Notes under the pieces: model-generated
Told to the model about the DNA's origin: nothing
Databases searched by the model: none
What the model saw: only the letters and a program-made list of their open reading frames with translations
Part shown: piece by piece, positions 47,171-55,529 of the stretch
Position numbering within the stretch: the stretch's first letter is position 1
Layout: each line of letters opens with the position of its first letter
Assembly (NCBI RefSeq): GCF_900110705.1
Contig: NZ_FOEJ01000007.1
Span: 62,001-126,000 of the forward strand
Length of the DNA stretch: 64,000 nucleotides
Direction of reading: 5' to 3'
Source of the DNA: Loktanella sp. DSM 29012
Lineage (GTDB): Bacteria > Pseudomonadota > Alphaproteobacteria > Rhodobacterales > Rhodobacteraceae
Position numbers and translations under genes: made by a program

Positions 47171-48895
47171 TCATTGAGACAATCCCCGAAGGATTTCGTT
47201 TTCGGCATCCCGAATGGCTTGCTTCGGTGATTTGCCACCGAACACCGCGTCGTGGATTTCGCGGCCCAAGGTTCTCTCGATCAGGTTGAAGGCGGGAACT
47301 GGCGGGCGTGACCATGTCACGAGTTCGTTGCGCCGTGCCATCTGGTCGACCATGCGGACGATGGGCGATGATGCCAGTGCTTCTGGATCTGCACAGACCG
47401 AAAAGCGTGGGGCCACGGGGAACCCGTTCTTGACATGCGCCTTCATCGCCTCAGGAGAGACCATCCATGCGATGGCGTTGATGATCTGCCGCTGGCGTGC
47501 TGGGTTCACATTCGCCGGAATCGTCATCAAAAACCCCCCGATCGGGGCCGCCACCTTGCCCATGCGGCGGGAAGGCGGCGACAGGTAGGCCACCCTGCGC
47601 GTTACGCGTGAACTCAGCTCATGTTCGAAGCGCGCCGCACGCATGGTCCAGCAATAGGCCATGCCGGCCTGGCCGGACATGAAACAGGAAATCCGCTTTT
47701 CCCAGTCCATGTTCGCGATGTCGGGGGGCGATACTTCGGCCAGTTGCTTCATGTAGTCGATGACTTCCAATGCATCGCTGGTATCGATCTGGAGCTTCAA
47801 CCGTTCGAAGCGATCGAACCGCCACCTGTCCTGATTGTGCAGCGGCATATCGATGACGGTCTTCTGGCAGGCTGCAAGGAAGAACATGAACGAGTTTGCG
47901 ATCGGCATGCCGCGTTGGCCATTCCACGCGATGCCATAGAGTTCGGACGCGGGGCGATGCAATTCGCGGGCAGCACGAATCGTGTCGTCGAAAGTCTTCG
48001 GGAAGGCGATACCCTTGTCCTCGAACAAGTCGCGTCGTACGGCCAGAATCTCGATCGTGCAATACAGCGGAATGCCGTATTGCGTGCCGTTCCAGTTGCC
48101 CGTTCCCCATACGGACGGATGAAAATCAAGCGCGTTGATCGCGGCGTCGGTCAAAAGCTCATCGAGCGGTGCAAGCAGGCCCTTTTCCGCGAATTCCCCC
48201 AGCCAAGGCATATTGAGTGATACCACGTCGTGCGCTGGCGATGCACTTTGCCCGGTGGCCAGCGCATTGGCATAAAGGTCGGGCAGGCGCTGCAGGTCAA
48301 AGCTGCTTTTGCGCCCCAGATCGTTGCGGAAGTCCGACCACATGTTCCGCATGGATGTGAAGTAATTGTCGTCGTTCAGCAGGAAACGAATGTCGTTCGG
48401 CACGCTGCCGCCGATGTCATGGGTCTGGATGGGCGAAATGATCTGCGACGCGAAGTAGCTGCCGCCGAAGTAGTATTCGTTCGCTTCGGTGCCTTTGCGC
48501 AGACCGAAGGTCTGGGCGAGGTGCGCTTTGACGTGGTTTGCGTAGTCCATGAACGCGCTCAACAACCGTTCGGAGGGTTGCAGGAAATGCGTCTTCAGCC
48601 CGTGACCGCGCGGTACCTGTTGGATCAGCGCGTCGGCGATCATCTTCGTGACCATCCGATTGCCCGTGCTGTAGGGGACGCGAGCCAGCGCGATCAGGCC
48701 AGATTTGTCCACGGGGCGGTCGCGCAGCTGCGCATCGACCAGTTCCAGCACGATATTCCAGAAAACATCCGGTTTCGCATCCGGCATCTGGTCGTCGAAT
48801 GGCATGCGAAGCTGCCGCAAAAAGTCGACGATCCGCGATAATTCGTGGCTGGTGAGTTCGGCCTTTGGGCCGTGTTGTGGAATTTGCTGGTTCAT
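47171..48895 (-). CDS. MarR-like winged helix fused to solute-binding-protein fold (putative sensor-regulator)
   Basis: 574 residues with no signal peptide and no transmembrane helix. Residues about 15-130 look like a MarR-type winged helix: a first long helix, a second region with Ala-Leu-Ala-Arg-Val-Pro-Tyr-Ser-Thr-Gly-Asn-Arg-Met as recognition helix, a wing and a Leu-x-Pro-Ser-Glu-Arg-Leu segment. Residues about 150-565 resemble a family 1 extracellular sugar-binding protein (Leu-Asp-Glu-Leu-Leu, Tyr-Gly-Ile-Pro-Leu-Tyr, Phe-Met-Ser-Gly-Gln-Ala-Gly-Met). It probably binds DNA in response to the pathway substrate. It is the last gene of the leftward arm. Confidence 0.7.
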   Translation of the reverse strand: MNQQIPQHGPKAELTSHELSRIVDFLRQLRMPFDDQMPDAKPDVFWNIVLELVDAQLRDRPVDKSGLIALARVPYSTGNRMVTKMIADALIQQVPRGHGLKTHFLQPSERLLSAFMDYANHVKAHLAQTFGLRKGTEANEYYFGGSYFASQIISPIQTHDIGGSVPNDIRFLLNDDNYFTSMRNMWSDFRNDLGRKSSFDLQRLPDLYANALATGQSASPAHDVVSLNMPWLGEFAEKGLLAPLDELLTDAAINALDFHPSVWGTGNWNGTQYGIPLYCTIEILAVRRDLFEDKGIAFPKTFDDTIRAARELHRPASELYGIAWNGQRGMPIANSFMFFLAACQKTVIDMPLHNQDRWRFDRFERLKLQIDTSDALEVIDYMKQLAEVSPPDIANMDWEKRISCFMSGQAGMAYCWTMRAARFEHELSSRVTRRVAYLSPPSRRMGKVAAPIGGFLMTIPANVNPARQRQIINAIAWMVSPEAMKAHVKNGFPVAPRFSVCADPEALASSPIVRMVDQMARRNELVTWSRPPVPAFNLIERTLGREIHDAVFGGKSPKQAIRDAENEILRGLSQ

Positions 48896-48904
48896 CCCGA
48901 CACC

Positions 48905-49825
48905 TTACAGTTTCGCCTTGCCCCCGCGCCATTTCACCAAAGCGAAGAAATCGTCGTCGTTCAACCCGGCTTTGGCCGCATCACGGTATTGTTCCAGGAT
49001 GAGAGAAGTGACGGCCTGTGGCACGTCATGCGCGTGCGCGGCATCGGTAATCAGAATGAAATCCTTGATCATTTGTTCGACGGAAAACGCCGGTGTGAAG
49101 TCGTCTGCGACGATGGCATCTGCCTTGTAGGCCAGCAATGGTGAGGCGACAGCACTTTCGCCCACGACATCCATCATCGCCCGGCGGTTGAGCCCGCCGC
49201 TTTCGCCAAGCGCGAGTGCCTCTGCCATGATCGCGGATGTCGCACCGACAAGCGTATTCAGGACAAGCTTCATGTAGCGGGCCTCTTCGCCGCCACCCAG
49301 ATAGAAGCGCCGCGCCGAGAGATGTGCGAGGTAGGGCTCGACCGTGTCCCATGCCGCTTTGTCGCCTGACGCAAGAACCGTCAAGGCGGCCTTTTCTGCC
49401 AGCGCCGTACTACCTGACAAGGGTGCGCGGAGATAGTGGATATTCCTTGATTTCAAGGCTGCTGCCACCTCCGACGAACAGTCCGGCGATACCGTGCTCA
49501 TTTCCACGAAAATCGCCCCAGGGCGCAGAACGTCCGCCAGTCCGGGGGAGGTTTCATCGCCGAAAACAACGTGCCGCAGCACCGCATCGTTGGGGAGTGT
49601 CGCAAAAACGATGTCGGATGATCGGTGCCGTGATGCGTCGGCCGCCACAGTCGCCCCAACGCCGGCAAGCTCTGCTACAGCCTGAGCAACAGGGTCCGTA
49701 ACCGCGACGGGAATGTCTTGAGCCAACAGATTACGGATCATCGGGGTACCCATCTTTCCCGCGCCGATCCATCCCACCGCCAAGACCGCGCCTGCCGCTT
49801 TGACGTCGTCAACTTCAATCCCCAC
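48905..49825 (-). CDS. NAD(P)-dependent oxidoreductase, 3-hydroxyisobutyrate dehydrogenase family
   Basis: 306 residues from a GTG behind GGAGGAG. The N-terminal Rossmann fold has Gly-Trp-Ile-Gly-Ala-Gly-Lys-Met-Gly-Thr-Pro-Met. Later blocks are Phe-Val-Glu-Met-Ser-Thr-Val and Ala-Pro-Leu-Ser-Gly-Ser, and Lys-Leu-Val-Leu-Asn-Thr carries the catalytic Lys of beta-hydroxyacid dehydrogenases. It oxidises a beta-hydroxy acid or reduces a semialdehyde; the substrate is unknown. It is the first gene of the leftward arm, 9 bp before the regulator. Confidence 0.82.
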   Translation of the reverse strand: MGIEVDDVKAAGAVLAVGWIGAGKMGTPMIRNLLAQDIPVAVTDPVAQAVAELAGVGATVAADASRHRSSDIVFATLPNDAVLRHVVFGDETSPGLADVLRPGAIFVEMSTVSPDCSSEVAAALKSRNIHYLRAPLSGSTALAEKAALTVLASGDKAAWDTVEPYLAHLSARRFYLGGGEEARYMKLVLNTLVGATSAIMAEALALGESGGLNRRAMMDVVGESAVASPLLAYKADAIVADDFTPAFSVEQMIKDFILITDAAHAHDVPQAVTSLILEQYRDAAKAGLNDDDFFALVKWRGGKAKL

Positions 49826-49890
49826 GATCTGCTCCTCCGGGCATGCTACCGCGACACGTTATGCCAGCGGGGTGGACTGGCGATGTCGGA

Positions 49891-49911
49891 ATTTATCCGT
49901 TTCGGATAAAT
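49891..49911. promoter_or_regulatory. dyad operator 1 in divergent intergenic region
   Basis: Perfect 9-bp inverted repeat ATTTATCCG / CGGATAAAT with a 3-base spacer, in the 184-bp region between the divergent arms of the catabolic cluster. The core CCG-N3-CGG recurs in the second dyad 29 bp away. A dimeric regulator, most simply the adjacent MarR-like fusion, would bind it; this is not shown. Confidence 0.65.
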
Positions 49912-49922
49912 CATTCGGATAT

Positions 49923-49937
49923 TCTCCGAAGCGGAGA
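49923..49937. promoter_or_regulatory. dyad operator 2 in divergent intergenic region
   Basis: Inverted repeat TCTCCG / CGGAGA with a 3-base spacer. It shares the CCG-N3-CGG core with operator 1 and is centred 29 bp from it. A further overlapping TCGGA-N5-TCCGA lies at about 49915-49929. It sits about 75-85 bp before the start of the rightward arm. Confidence 0.6.
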
Positions 49938-50009
49938 GATAGGCTCTTGGAGTGAGGCACGGCTGGGAGCAACGTTGCCTTACCGAAGACACGTAGGAGG
50001 AGAGACCAG

Positions 50010-51077
50010 ATGAAGGCAGTGCGTTTCCACGGAGCAAAGGACATCCGCGTTGAAGATGTGGCAGAGCCGTCAGGCGATCTGGCCGCCGACGATGTGCTGA
50101 TCGCCCCCTTCGTCACAGGCATCTGCGGCACCGACCTGCACGAATACATCGCAGGCCCGATCGTGACCCCGCAAGAGCAACATATTTATACCGGCGCCAC
50201 AAACCCGCAGATTCTGGGCCACGAATTTTCCGCCAGGGTACTGGCCGTCGGGTCCGGTGTGGATCACGTTTCCGCAGGAGACCGCATCTCCGTTCAGCCG
50301 CTGCTGTCGCCACGGGGCGACTATTACGGCAAGCGCGGGCTCTATCACCTCTCGCCGTCAATGGGCTGCGTCGGCCTGTCCTGGGCTTGGGGCGGCATGG
50401 GCGAGAAGGCCGTGATCAAGGATTATAACGCGCAGCCTGTGCCGGACAACATCACGGATGAACAGGCAGCGATGATCGAACCTGCGGCTGTTGCGCTTTA
50501 CGGTGTTGACCGTGGCGGCGTGACGGCAGGATCGACAGTGCTGGTGTCGGGCGCCGGCCCCATCGGCGCACTGACCGTATTGGCGGCCCACGCCGCCGGT
50601 GCTGCGACGATCATCGTGTCCGAAACCAACCCCAATCGTCGCCGCATCATCAAGGAAATTGCTCCCTATGCGTATGTTGTCGACCCGCGCGGTCAGGACC
50701 TCGCAGCTATCGTGGGTGATCTGACCGAAGAAGGCGTCGGCGTTGATGTTGCGCTGGAATGCGTAGGGTTGGAGGTATCGCTGAATGCCTGTGTCCACGC
50801 CGTGCGCCGTCAGGGCCGCGTCGTGCAGGTCGGCCTGCATATGAAACCTGCCAGCATCGACGCGATGCTGTGGGCGCTGAAGGATATCACGGTCGAGGCG
50901 ACCTGGTGCTACCCGACGCAAATCTGGCCCCGGATCGCCCGGATGATCGCTGCAGGGACGTTCCCTGTCGAGAAGGTCATCACCGCCCGCATCAACGCCG
51001 AGGATGTCGTCGCCAAGGGGTTCGAAGCACTGCTCGATCCTGCAGGCGAACACCTGAAAATTCTCGTCACCACCTGA
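50010..51077 (+). CDS. zinc-type alcohol dehydrogenase (butanediol/sorbitol-dehydrogenase-like)
   Basis: 355 residues of the medium-chain dehydrogenase family. Catalytic zinc ligands Cys39, His71 and Glu72 are present, and the NAD fold has Gly-Ala-Gly-Pro-Ile-Gly-Ala. The four structural-zinc cysteines normally found near residues 95-110 are absent. That loop is longer and carries Ser, Arg, Gly and Tyr instead. It probably oxidises a secondary alcohol of the imported polyol. It is the first gene of the rightward arm, with AGGAGGAG ribosome-binding site. Confidence 0.82.
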   Translation: MKAVRFHGAKDIRVEDVAEPSGDLAADDVLIAPFVTGICGTDLHEYIAGPIVTPQEQHIYTGATNPQILGHEFSARVLAVGSGVDHVSAGDRISVQPLLSPRGDYYGKRGLYHLSPSMGCVGLSWAWGGMGEKAVIKDYNAQPVPDNITDEQAAMIEPAAVALYGVDRGGVTAGSTVLVSGAGPIGALTVLAAHAAGAATIIVSETNPNRRRIIKEIAPYAYVVDPRGQDLAAIVGDLTEEGVGVDVALECVGLEVSLNACVHAVRRQGRVVQVGLHMKPASIDAMLWALKDITVEATWCYPTQIWPRIARMIAAGTFPVEKVITARINAEDVVAKGFEALLDPAGEHLKILVTT

Positions 51078-51107
51078 ATTGACTGAAACTGAGAAAGACC
51101 TGATTTC

Positions 51108-52175
51108 ATGACCAAGAACATCGCACTGATCGTCGGCGCGACCGGCTTGTCTGGCAGCTATACCGGACGCCAGTTGAAAGACGCGGGCTGGACGGTCGTG
51201 ACCGTATCGCGCAGCGCCGTGGATCTCGACTTTTCCGATCGACATATCGCCGCCGATCTCGAAGATGCATCCGGTGCGAAAGCCGCGCTGCAAGAAGCGC
51301 AGGATGTGACCCACGTGTTTTATTGCACCTGGTCGCGTCAGGCATCCGAGGATGAAAACGTCCGCGTCAACGCCGCGATGATCCGCAACCTGTTCGACGG
51401 CATTGCCGATGCACCCGTGCAGCACGCGGCACTTGTCACGGGTCTGAAGCATTACCTCGGGTCGTTCGACGACTATGCCAAGGTTACGCCCTACACGCCG
51501 TTTCTGGAAAGCAGCCCGCGCCTGCCGGGACCGAACTTCTATTACGCGCAAGAGGATGTGCTGTTCGAGAAAGCAAAAGAGCAGGGCTTTACCTGGTCCG
51601 TCCACCGTCCGCACACGATGATCGGCTTCGTCGTCGGCAACGCGATGAACATGGCCGTGACGCTGGCCGTTTATGCCAGCATCTGCAAGCACACGGGGCG
51701 ACCCTTTGTCTATCCCGGCTCGCCAGAGCAATATAACGCCGTCACTGATGTGACCGACGCACGCATTCTGGCAAAGCAGCTGCAATGGGCCGCGACCACA
51801 CCGGAGGCCGCTGATACACCATTCAACATCGTCAACGGAGACGTGTTTCGCTGGACATGGCTCTGGCAGCAAATCGCGGATTACTTCGATGTGCCGGTGG
51901 CGGATTACCCGGGCCACACCACACCGCTTGAAGAAACGATGTCGGACGCCGCCGACATCTGGGCCGATATCGTGGCCAAGCACGGCTTGCAGGACATTCC
52001 GGTCGGCAAGCTGGCGTCCTGGTGGCATTCGGATGCCGACCTCAGCCGCACGCTGGAATGTTTTACCGACATGACCAACAGCCGCGTGCTGGGCTTCGAT
52101 GCCTACCAGCCGACGTCTGCCAGCTTCTTCGACGTCTTCGACACGCTGCGCGCGCAGAACATCATTCCCGCCTGA
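51108..52175 (+). CDS. PRISE-type SDR (progesterone 5-beta-reductase/iridoid synthase-like)
   Basis: 355 residues. The cofactor loop is Gly-Ala-Thr-Gly-Leu-Ser-Gly at 10-16. The PRISE catalytic pair is visible as Lys114 in Thr-Gly-Leu-Lys-His-Tyr and the Tyr-Tyr of Asn-Phe-Tyr-Tyr at 143-146. This differs from the ordinary SDR Tyr-x-x-x-Lys. PRISE enzymes reduce enones (1,4-reduction) with NADPH. In this pathway it could reduce or, in reverse, form a conjugated ketone on a six-membered ring. It lies 30 bp after the dehydrogenase. Confidence 0.78.
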   Translation: MTKNIALIVGATGLSGSYTGRQLKDAGWTVVTVSRSAVDLDFSDRHIAADLEDASGAKAALQEAQDVTHVFYCTWSRQASEDENVRVNAAMIRNLFDGIADAPVQHAALVTGLKHYLGSFDDYAKVTPYTPFLESSPRLPGPNFYYAQEDVLFEKAKEQGFTWSVHRPHTMIGFVVGNAMNMAVTLAVYASICKHTGRPFVYPGSPEQYNAVTDVTDARILAKQLQWAATTPEAADTPFNIVNGDVFRWTWLWQQIADYFDVPVADYPGHTTPLEETMSDAADIWADIVAKHGLQDIPVGKLASWWHSDADLSRTLECFTDMTNSRVLGFDAYQPTSASFFDVFDTLRAQNIIPA

Positions 52176-52187
52176 AGGACCAGACCG

Positions 52188-52472
52188 ATGCATTACGTGA
52201 TCCATTGCCTTGACCATGATGGTGCCGTTGAAAAGCGGCTTGCAAATTACGAGGCGCACAAGGCCTATCTGGCCGCCGCTACCGTCAAGACGCTGGTGTC
52301 TGGCCCGCTGCTGGCGGATGATGAAGAAACGATGATCGGCAGTTGTTTTTTGCTTGAGGCGGACTCTCTGGCCGAGGTTGAGGCGTTCAACCAGAACGAT
52401 CCGTTTCATCATGCGGGGCTGTGGAAAACCGTCTCGATCCGGCCTTTCGCCAAGCGCGTGGACAATCGCTGA
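52188..52472 (+). CDS. YciI-family protein
   Basis: 94 residues with the YciI/YCII ferredoxin-like fold: an early His (His-Tyr-Val-Ile-His-Cys-x-Asp), Arg-x-x-His-x-x-Tyr-Leu, Gly-Pro-Leu-Leu and the terminal Asp-Pro-Phe. Some relatives, such as the 5-chlorohydroxyhydroquinone dehydrochlorinase TftG, act in hydroxyquinol pathways. This makes a small dehydratase or elimination role here attractive, though unproven. Its stop overlaps the next start as TGATG. Confidence 0.82.
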   Translation: MHYVIHCLDHDGAVEKRLANYEAHKAYLAAATVKTLVSGPLLADDEETMIGSCFLLEADSLAEVEAFNQNDPFHHAGLWKTVSIRPFAKRVDNR

Positions 52473-53479
52473 TGTCTGGTCCCGTTGGTATTGCGCTGGT
52501 CGGAATGGGCTGGTGGGGGCAAAAGATGCTCAACGTGCTGCAAGCCGCTCCTGAAGAAATCAGGGTAGTCCGCGCCGTTGAACCGAACGAAGCCACGGTA
52601 CGCGAATTGTGCGACAGCAAGGGCATCCCGCTATCCGCCGACTATGCCGATGCGCTGAACGATCCGGCGGTTGAGGCCGTCGTGCTGGCCACGCCGCACA
52701 GTCTGCATACCGACCAGATCGCGCAGGCCGTGGCGGCCGGAAAGCACATCTTTTGCGAAAAACCGCTCGCCCTGACCAAGGTCGAGGCGGAAACATCGGT
52801 AAAGCTTTGCGCCGATGCGGGCCTGGTGCTGGGCATGGGCCATGAGCGCCGGTGGGAGCCGCCAATCGCCGACATGCTGGCGAAGGCGGATGCGGGAGAG
52901 CTGGGTCGCATCCATCAGATCGAATCCAACTTCAGCCACGACAAGTTCCTGTCGCTTGATCGTGACAACTGGCGGCTGAAGGCGGATCAGGCACCGGCGG
53001 GCGGCATGACGGCGACAGGTATTCACCTGCTCGATCTTTCCGTCCGTCTGCTGGGACGTGCCGAAAGCGTGCTTTGCATCTGTGAACAGCTTTCAAGCGA
53101 TCTGCCGCAGGGCGACACTGTAGCGGCCTATGTCAAATTCGCGGGCGGTGGGACCTCCTATGTTTCGGCCTCGCTGGCCAATCCGTTCATGTCCCGCTTT
53201 ACGGTCTATGGATCGAAGGGCTGGATCGACATTCGCGACAAGGCCCATGTCGAAAGCCCCGACGGCTGGATCGTGACGTCCGCCATGGCGGGCGGGCCGA
53301 TCGAGACAGTCGAAATCGGCAAGGCCGAGCCGGTGAAAGATAACCTTGTCGCCTTTGCCCGTGCCGTGCGGGGACAAGAGACCTACCCGATCACCGGCGA
53401 TCATCTTGTTAATAACATTGCCCTGCTGGAAGCGGTTTTTGCATCCGCGACCAGCGGCCAAATCGAACGCGTGGCCTGA
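52472..53479 (+). CDS. Gfo/Idh/MocA-family oxidoreductase
   Basis: 335 residues from the ATG overlapping the YciI-like stop. The N-terminal Rossmann motif is Gly-Met-Gly-Trp-Trp-Gly. The family Glu-Lys-Pro-Leu-Ala-Leu lies near residue 97, and the C-terminal domain has Gly-Ile-His-Leu-Leu-Asp-Leu with the catalytic His. Members oxidise inositols, sugars or glycosides at one hydroxyl with NAD(P). With the ribose-type importer nearby it is a good candidate for first attack on the imported polyol. Confidence 0.87.
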   Translation: MSGPVGIALVGMGWWGQKMLNVLQAAPEEIRVVRAVEPNEATVRELCDSKGIPLSADYADALNDPAVEAVVLATPHSLHTDQIAQAVAAGKHIFCEKPLALTKVEAETSVKLCADAGLVLGMGHERRWEPPIADMLAKADAGELGRIHQIESNFSHDKFLSLDRDNWRLKADQAPAGGMTATGIHLLDLSVRLLGRAESVLCICEQLSSDLPQGDTVAAYVKFAGGGTSYVSASLANPFMSRFTVYGSKGWIDIRDKAHVESPDGWIVTSAMAGGPIETVEIGKAEPVKDNLVAFARAVRGQETYPITGDHLVNNIALLEAVFASATSGQIERVA

Positions 53480-53503
53480 ACGGCCAATACGGGAGGATAC
53501 GAT

Positions 53504-54484
53504 ATGAAAGCCCTGATTTTCGATGAGCCAAACAAGCCTGTCGTGACCGACGTCCAGACACCCGGGATCACCGAGAACGAGGTGATAATCCGCACCAGCC
53601 GTGTCGGCATCTGTCATTCGGATTATGAACTGCTGTCGGGCAACTACATCATTCCGATCAGCTATCCCGTGACCCCTGGCCACGAATGGGTGGGCGAGGT
53701 CGTCGAGGTGGGATCGAACGTCAAAAGCCTCAAAGCGGGCGACCGCGTGGTGGGCGAATGCGTCATCAATACGCCTGAGCGCATCCATCACTTCGGCTTT
53801 TCCATGGACGGGGCAGATCGCGAATACTTCGCGGCGCGTCCCGAATGGCTGCACAAACTGCCCGACGGCGTGGATGATGCAAAGGGTGCGCTGATCGAAC
53901 CATTTACCTGCGGGTATTACGCAGTGCTGCGGCACGGCGGGGTGGATGCCTCGCAAACCGTCGTGATTTCCGGCGGCGGTACCATCGGGCTTGTGTCGGC
54001 GGCTGCGGCCATCGGGATGGGCGCACGGGTTATCGTGGTCGATCCGGTACCGTTGCGCCGCGAGATCGCGATGAAGCTGGGTGCCGATGCGACCGTCGAC
54101 CCGACCAAAGGTGATCCGATCGAGGCTGTCACAGAGATGACCAAGGGCGGGGCCGATCTGGTCGTTGAATGTGCGGGCCACGCCGCATCGCTGGCGAATG
54201 TGTTCGACTACGCACGGCCCGAAGGTTTTGTGTCGATGGTGGGTATCAACATCGGCCAGAAATTCCCGGTGGAGCTGGGCAAGATCCAGATCAAGGACCT
54301 GACTGTGCGTGGCTGCATCGGGTCTCCCGGCGTCTGGCCCGGTGCGATCAGGTTTCTGGAGCGCACGGGCCTCGATCTCTCGCCGATCCAGACGCACAGC
54401 TTCGGGCTGGATGACGCGGTGGCGGCGTTCGATCTAGGCAAGAACCCCGAGAAGGCCGTCAAGGTCACGCTGAACATCGGCTGA
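53504..54484 (+). CDS. zinc-type alcohol dehydrogenase, second copy (short form)
   Basis: 326 residues of the medium-chain dehydrogenase family. Catalytic ligands Cys37, His60 and Glu61 are present, and the NAD motif is Gly-Gly-Gly-Thr-Ile-Gly-Leu. The structural zinc cysteines are missing. It is shorter than, and not a recent duplicate of, the enzyme at 50010. It resembles galactitol, threonine or erythritol/sorbitol dehydrogenases at the family level. It probably performs another oxidation on the same substrate. A GGAGGAT ribosome-binding site precedes the ATG. Confidence 0.82.
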   Translation: MKALIFDEPNKPVVTDVQTPGITENEVIIRTSRVGICHSDYELLSGNYIIPISYPVTPGHEWVGEVVEVGSNVKSLKAGDRVVGECVINTPERIHHFGFSMDGADREYFAARPEWLHKLPDGVDDAKGALIEPFTCGYYAVLRHGGVDASQTVVISGGGTIGLVSAAAAIGMGARVIVVDPVPLRREIAMKLGADATVDPTKGDPIEAVTEMTKGGADLVVECAGHAASLANVFDYARPEGFVSMVGINIGQKFPVELGKIQIKDLTVRGCIGSPGVWPGAIRFLERTGLDLSPIQTHSFGLDDAVAAFDLGKNPEKAVKVTLNIG

Positions 54485-54509
54485 AAGAAAAAAGGGGAGG
54501 GAGCAGAAC

Positions 54510-55529
54510 ATGACTCAGACCGCAGACATCGCCGCCCCCCGTTTGGGCCTGACGCAGATCCCTCTTGCGCGCGGCTTCGTCACGGTCGCGGCGTCGACCA
54601 TCGTGCTCGTGATCCTATGCCTGATTTTTGCTCCCTCGGCCGTGTCCTACGGTGGCCTGGCGGGGAGCCTGCCGTTCGCTGCCGTTATCGCCATCGTGGG
54701 CCTTGGGCAGATGCTGGTCGTGCAGCAGGGCGGGTTCGATCTGTCATTGGCGGGTGGAGTATCGTTGTCGGTTGTGATGGTCACGCACTATCCGTCGGGC
54801 GACAACGCCCAGTTGCTGCCTGCGGTGATGATTGCTTTCAGTCTGGCCATTGCGGCGGGTCTTGCGAATGGTTTTCTGGTCGGTGTCATGCGGCTGAATG
54901 CAATTGTCGCTACCATCGGGATGAATGCGCTGCTTTACGGGGTCGTCTTTGCCGTATCTGGCGGCGTGCCACGCACGACCACGCCACTTCTGGCGCAAAT
55001 TGCGGGCGGCAAGACGCTGGGCATTCCGCATTCGGTCTTCTTCGCGCTGGCAATCCTTGCCCTCGTGACATTCGTGATGAAGAAAACTGCCGCCGGGCGC
55101 CGGTTCGAGGTGATCGGGGCCAATCCGCTGGCCGCCCATGCGGCGGGGCTGCGTGTACGGCTGTATCAGGCGATGGCGTACGTTTGTGCGCAGCTGCACT
55201 ACTGTGTGGCAGGCATCATGATTGCGGGGATCACCCGGGAACCGACGGCTTTCCAAGGCGACGCTTTGCTGCTGCCATCCGTCGCGGTGGTGGTGCTGGC
55301 AGGCACGTCTCTCCTGGGTGGGCGGGGCTTTCCGGTCACAACCGTGATTGCGGCGTTTTTCTTAAATCTCCTGAGCCAGTTCGCACTTTCGGTCGGGGTG
55401 CCGTTTTCGGCCCAGACCATCATTCAGGCCTTGGCGCTTGTTTTCGGGATCGGTGTCTATTCGATCCAATGGCGCCGCCAAAATACGATCAAAGAAAAGT
55501 CCAAAATGGAGGATACGGACAATGCTTGA
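54510..55529 (+). CDS. ABC transporter permease, ribose (RbsC) type
   Basis: 339 residues with eight to ten transmembrane helices and no ATPase part. Family landmarks are Ala-Val-Ile-Ala-Ile-Val-Gly-Leu-Gly-Gln, Gly-Gly-Phe-Asp-Leu-Ser and Val-Leu-Ala-Gly-Thr-Ser-Leu-Leu-Gly-Gly-Arg-Gly. It forms the channel together with the permease half fused to the ATPase at 56646. The C-terminus is charged and overlaps the start of the binding-protein gene by 8 bp. Confidence 0.86.
   Translation: MTQTADIAAPRLGLTQIPLARGFVTVAASTIVLVILCLIFAPSAVSYGGLAGSLPFAAVIAIVGLGQMLVVQQGGFDLSLAGGVSLSVVMVTHYPSGDNAQLLPAVMIAFSLAIAAGLANGFLVGVMRLNAIVATIGMNALLYGVVFAVSGGVPRTTTPLLAQIAGGKTLGIPHSVFFALAILALVTFVMKKTAAGRRFEVIGANPLAAHAAGLRVRLYQAMAYVCAQLHYCVAGIMIAGITREPTAFQGDALLLPSVAVVVLAGTSLLGGRGFPVTTVIAAFFLNLLSQFALSVGVPFSAQTIIQALALVFGIGVYSIQWRRQNTIKEKSKMEDTDNA

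Noticed and set aside
50358-52412. 684-codon minus-strand open frame
   Set aside because: It is antisense to two well-supported genes (alcohol dehydrogenase and PRISE-type SDR). Long shadow frames are common at this GC content, and the translation shows no recognisable domain.
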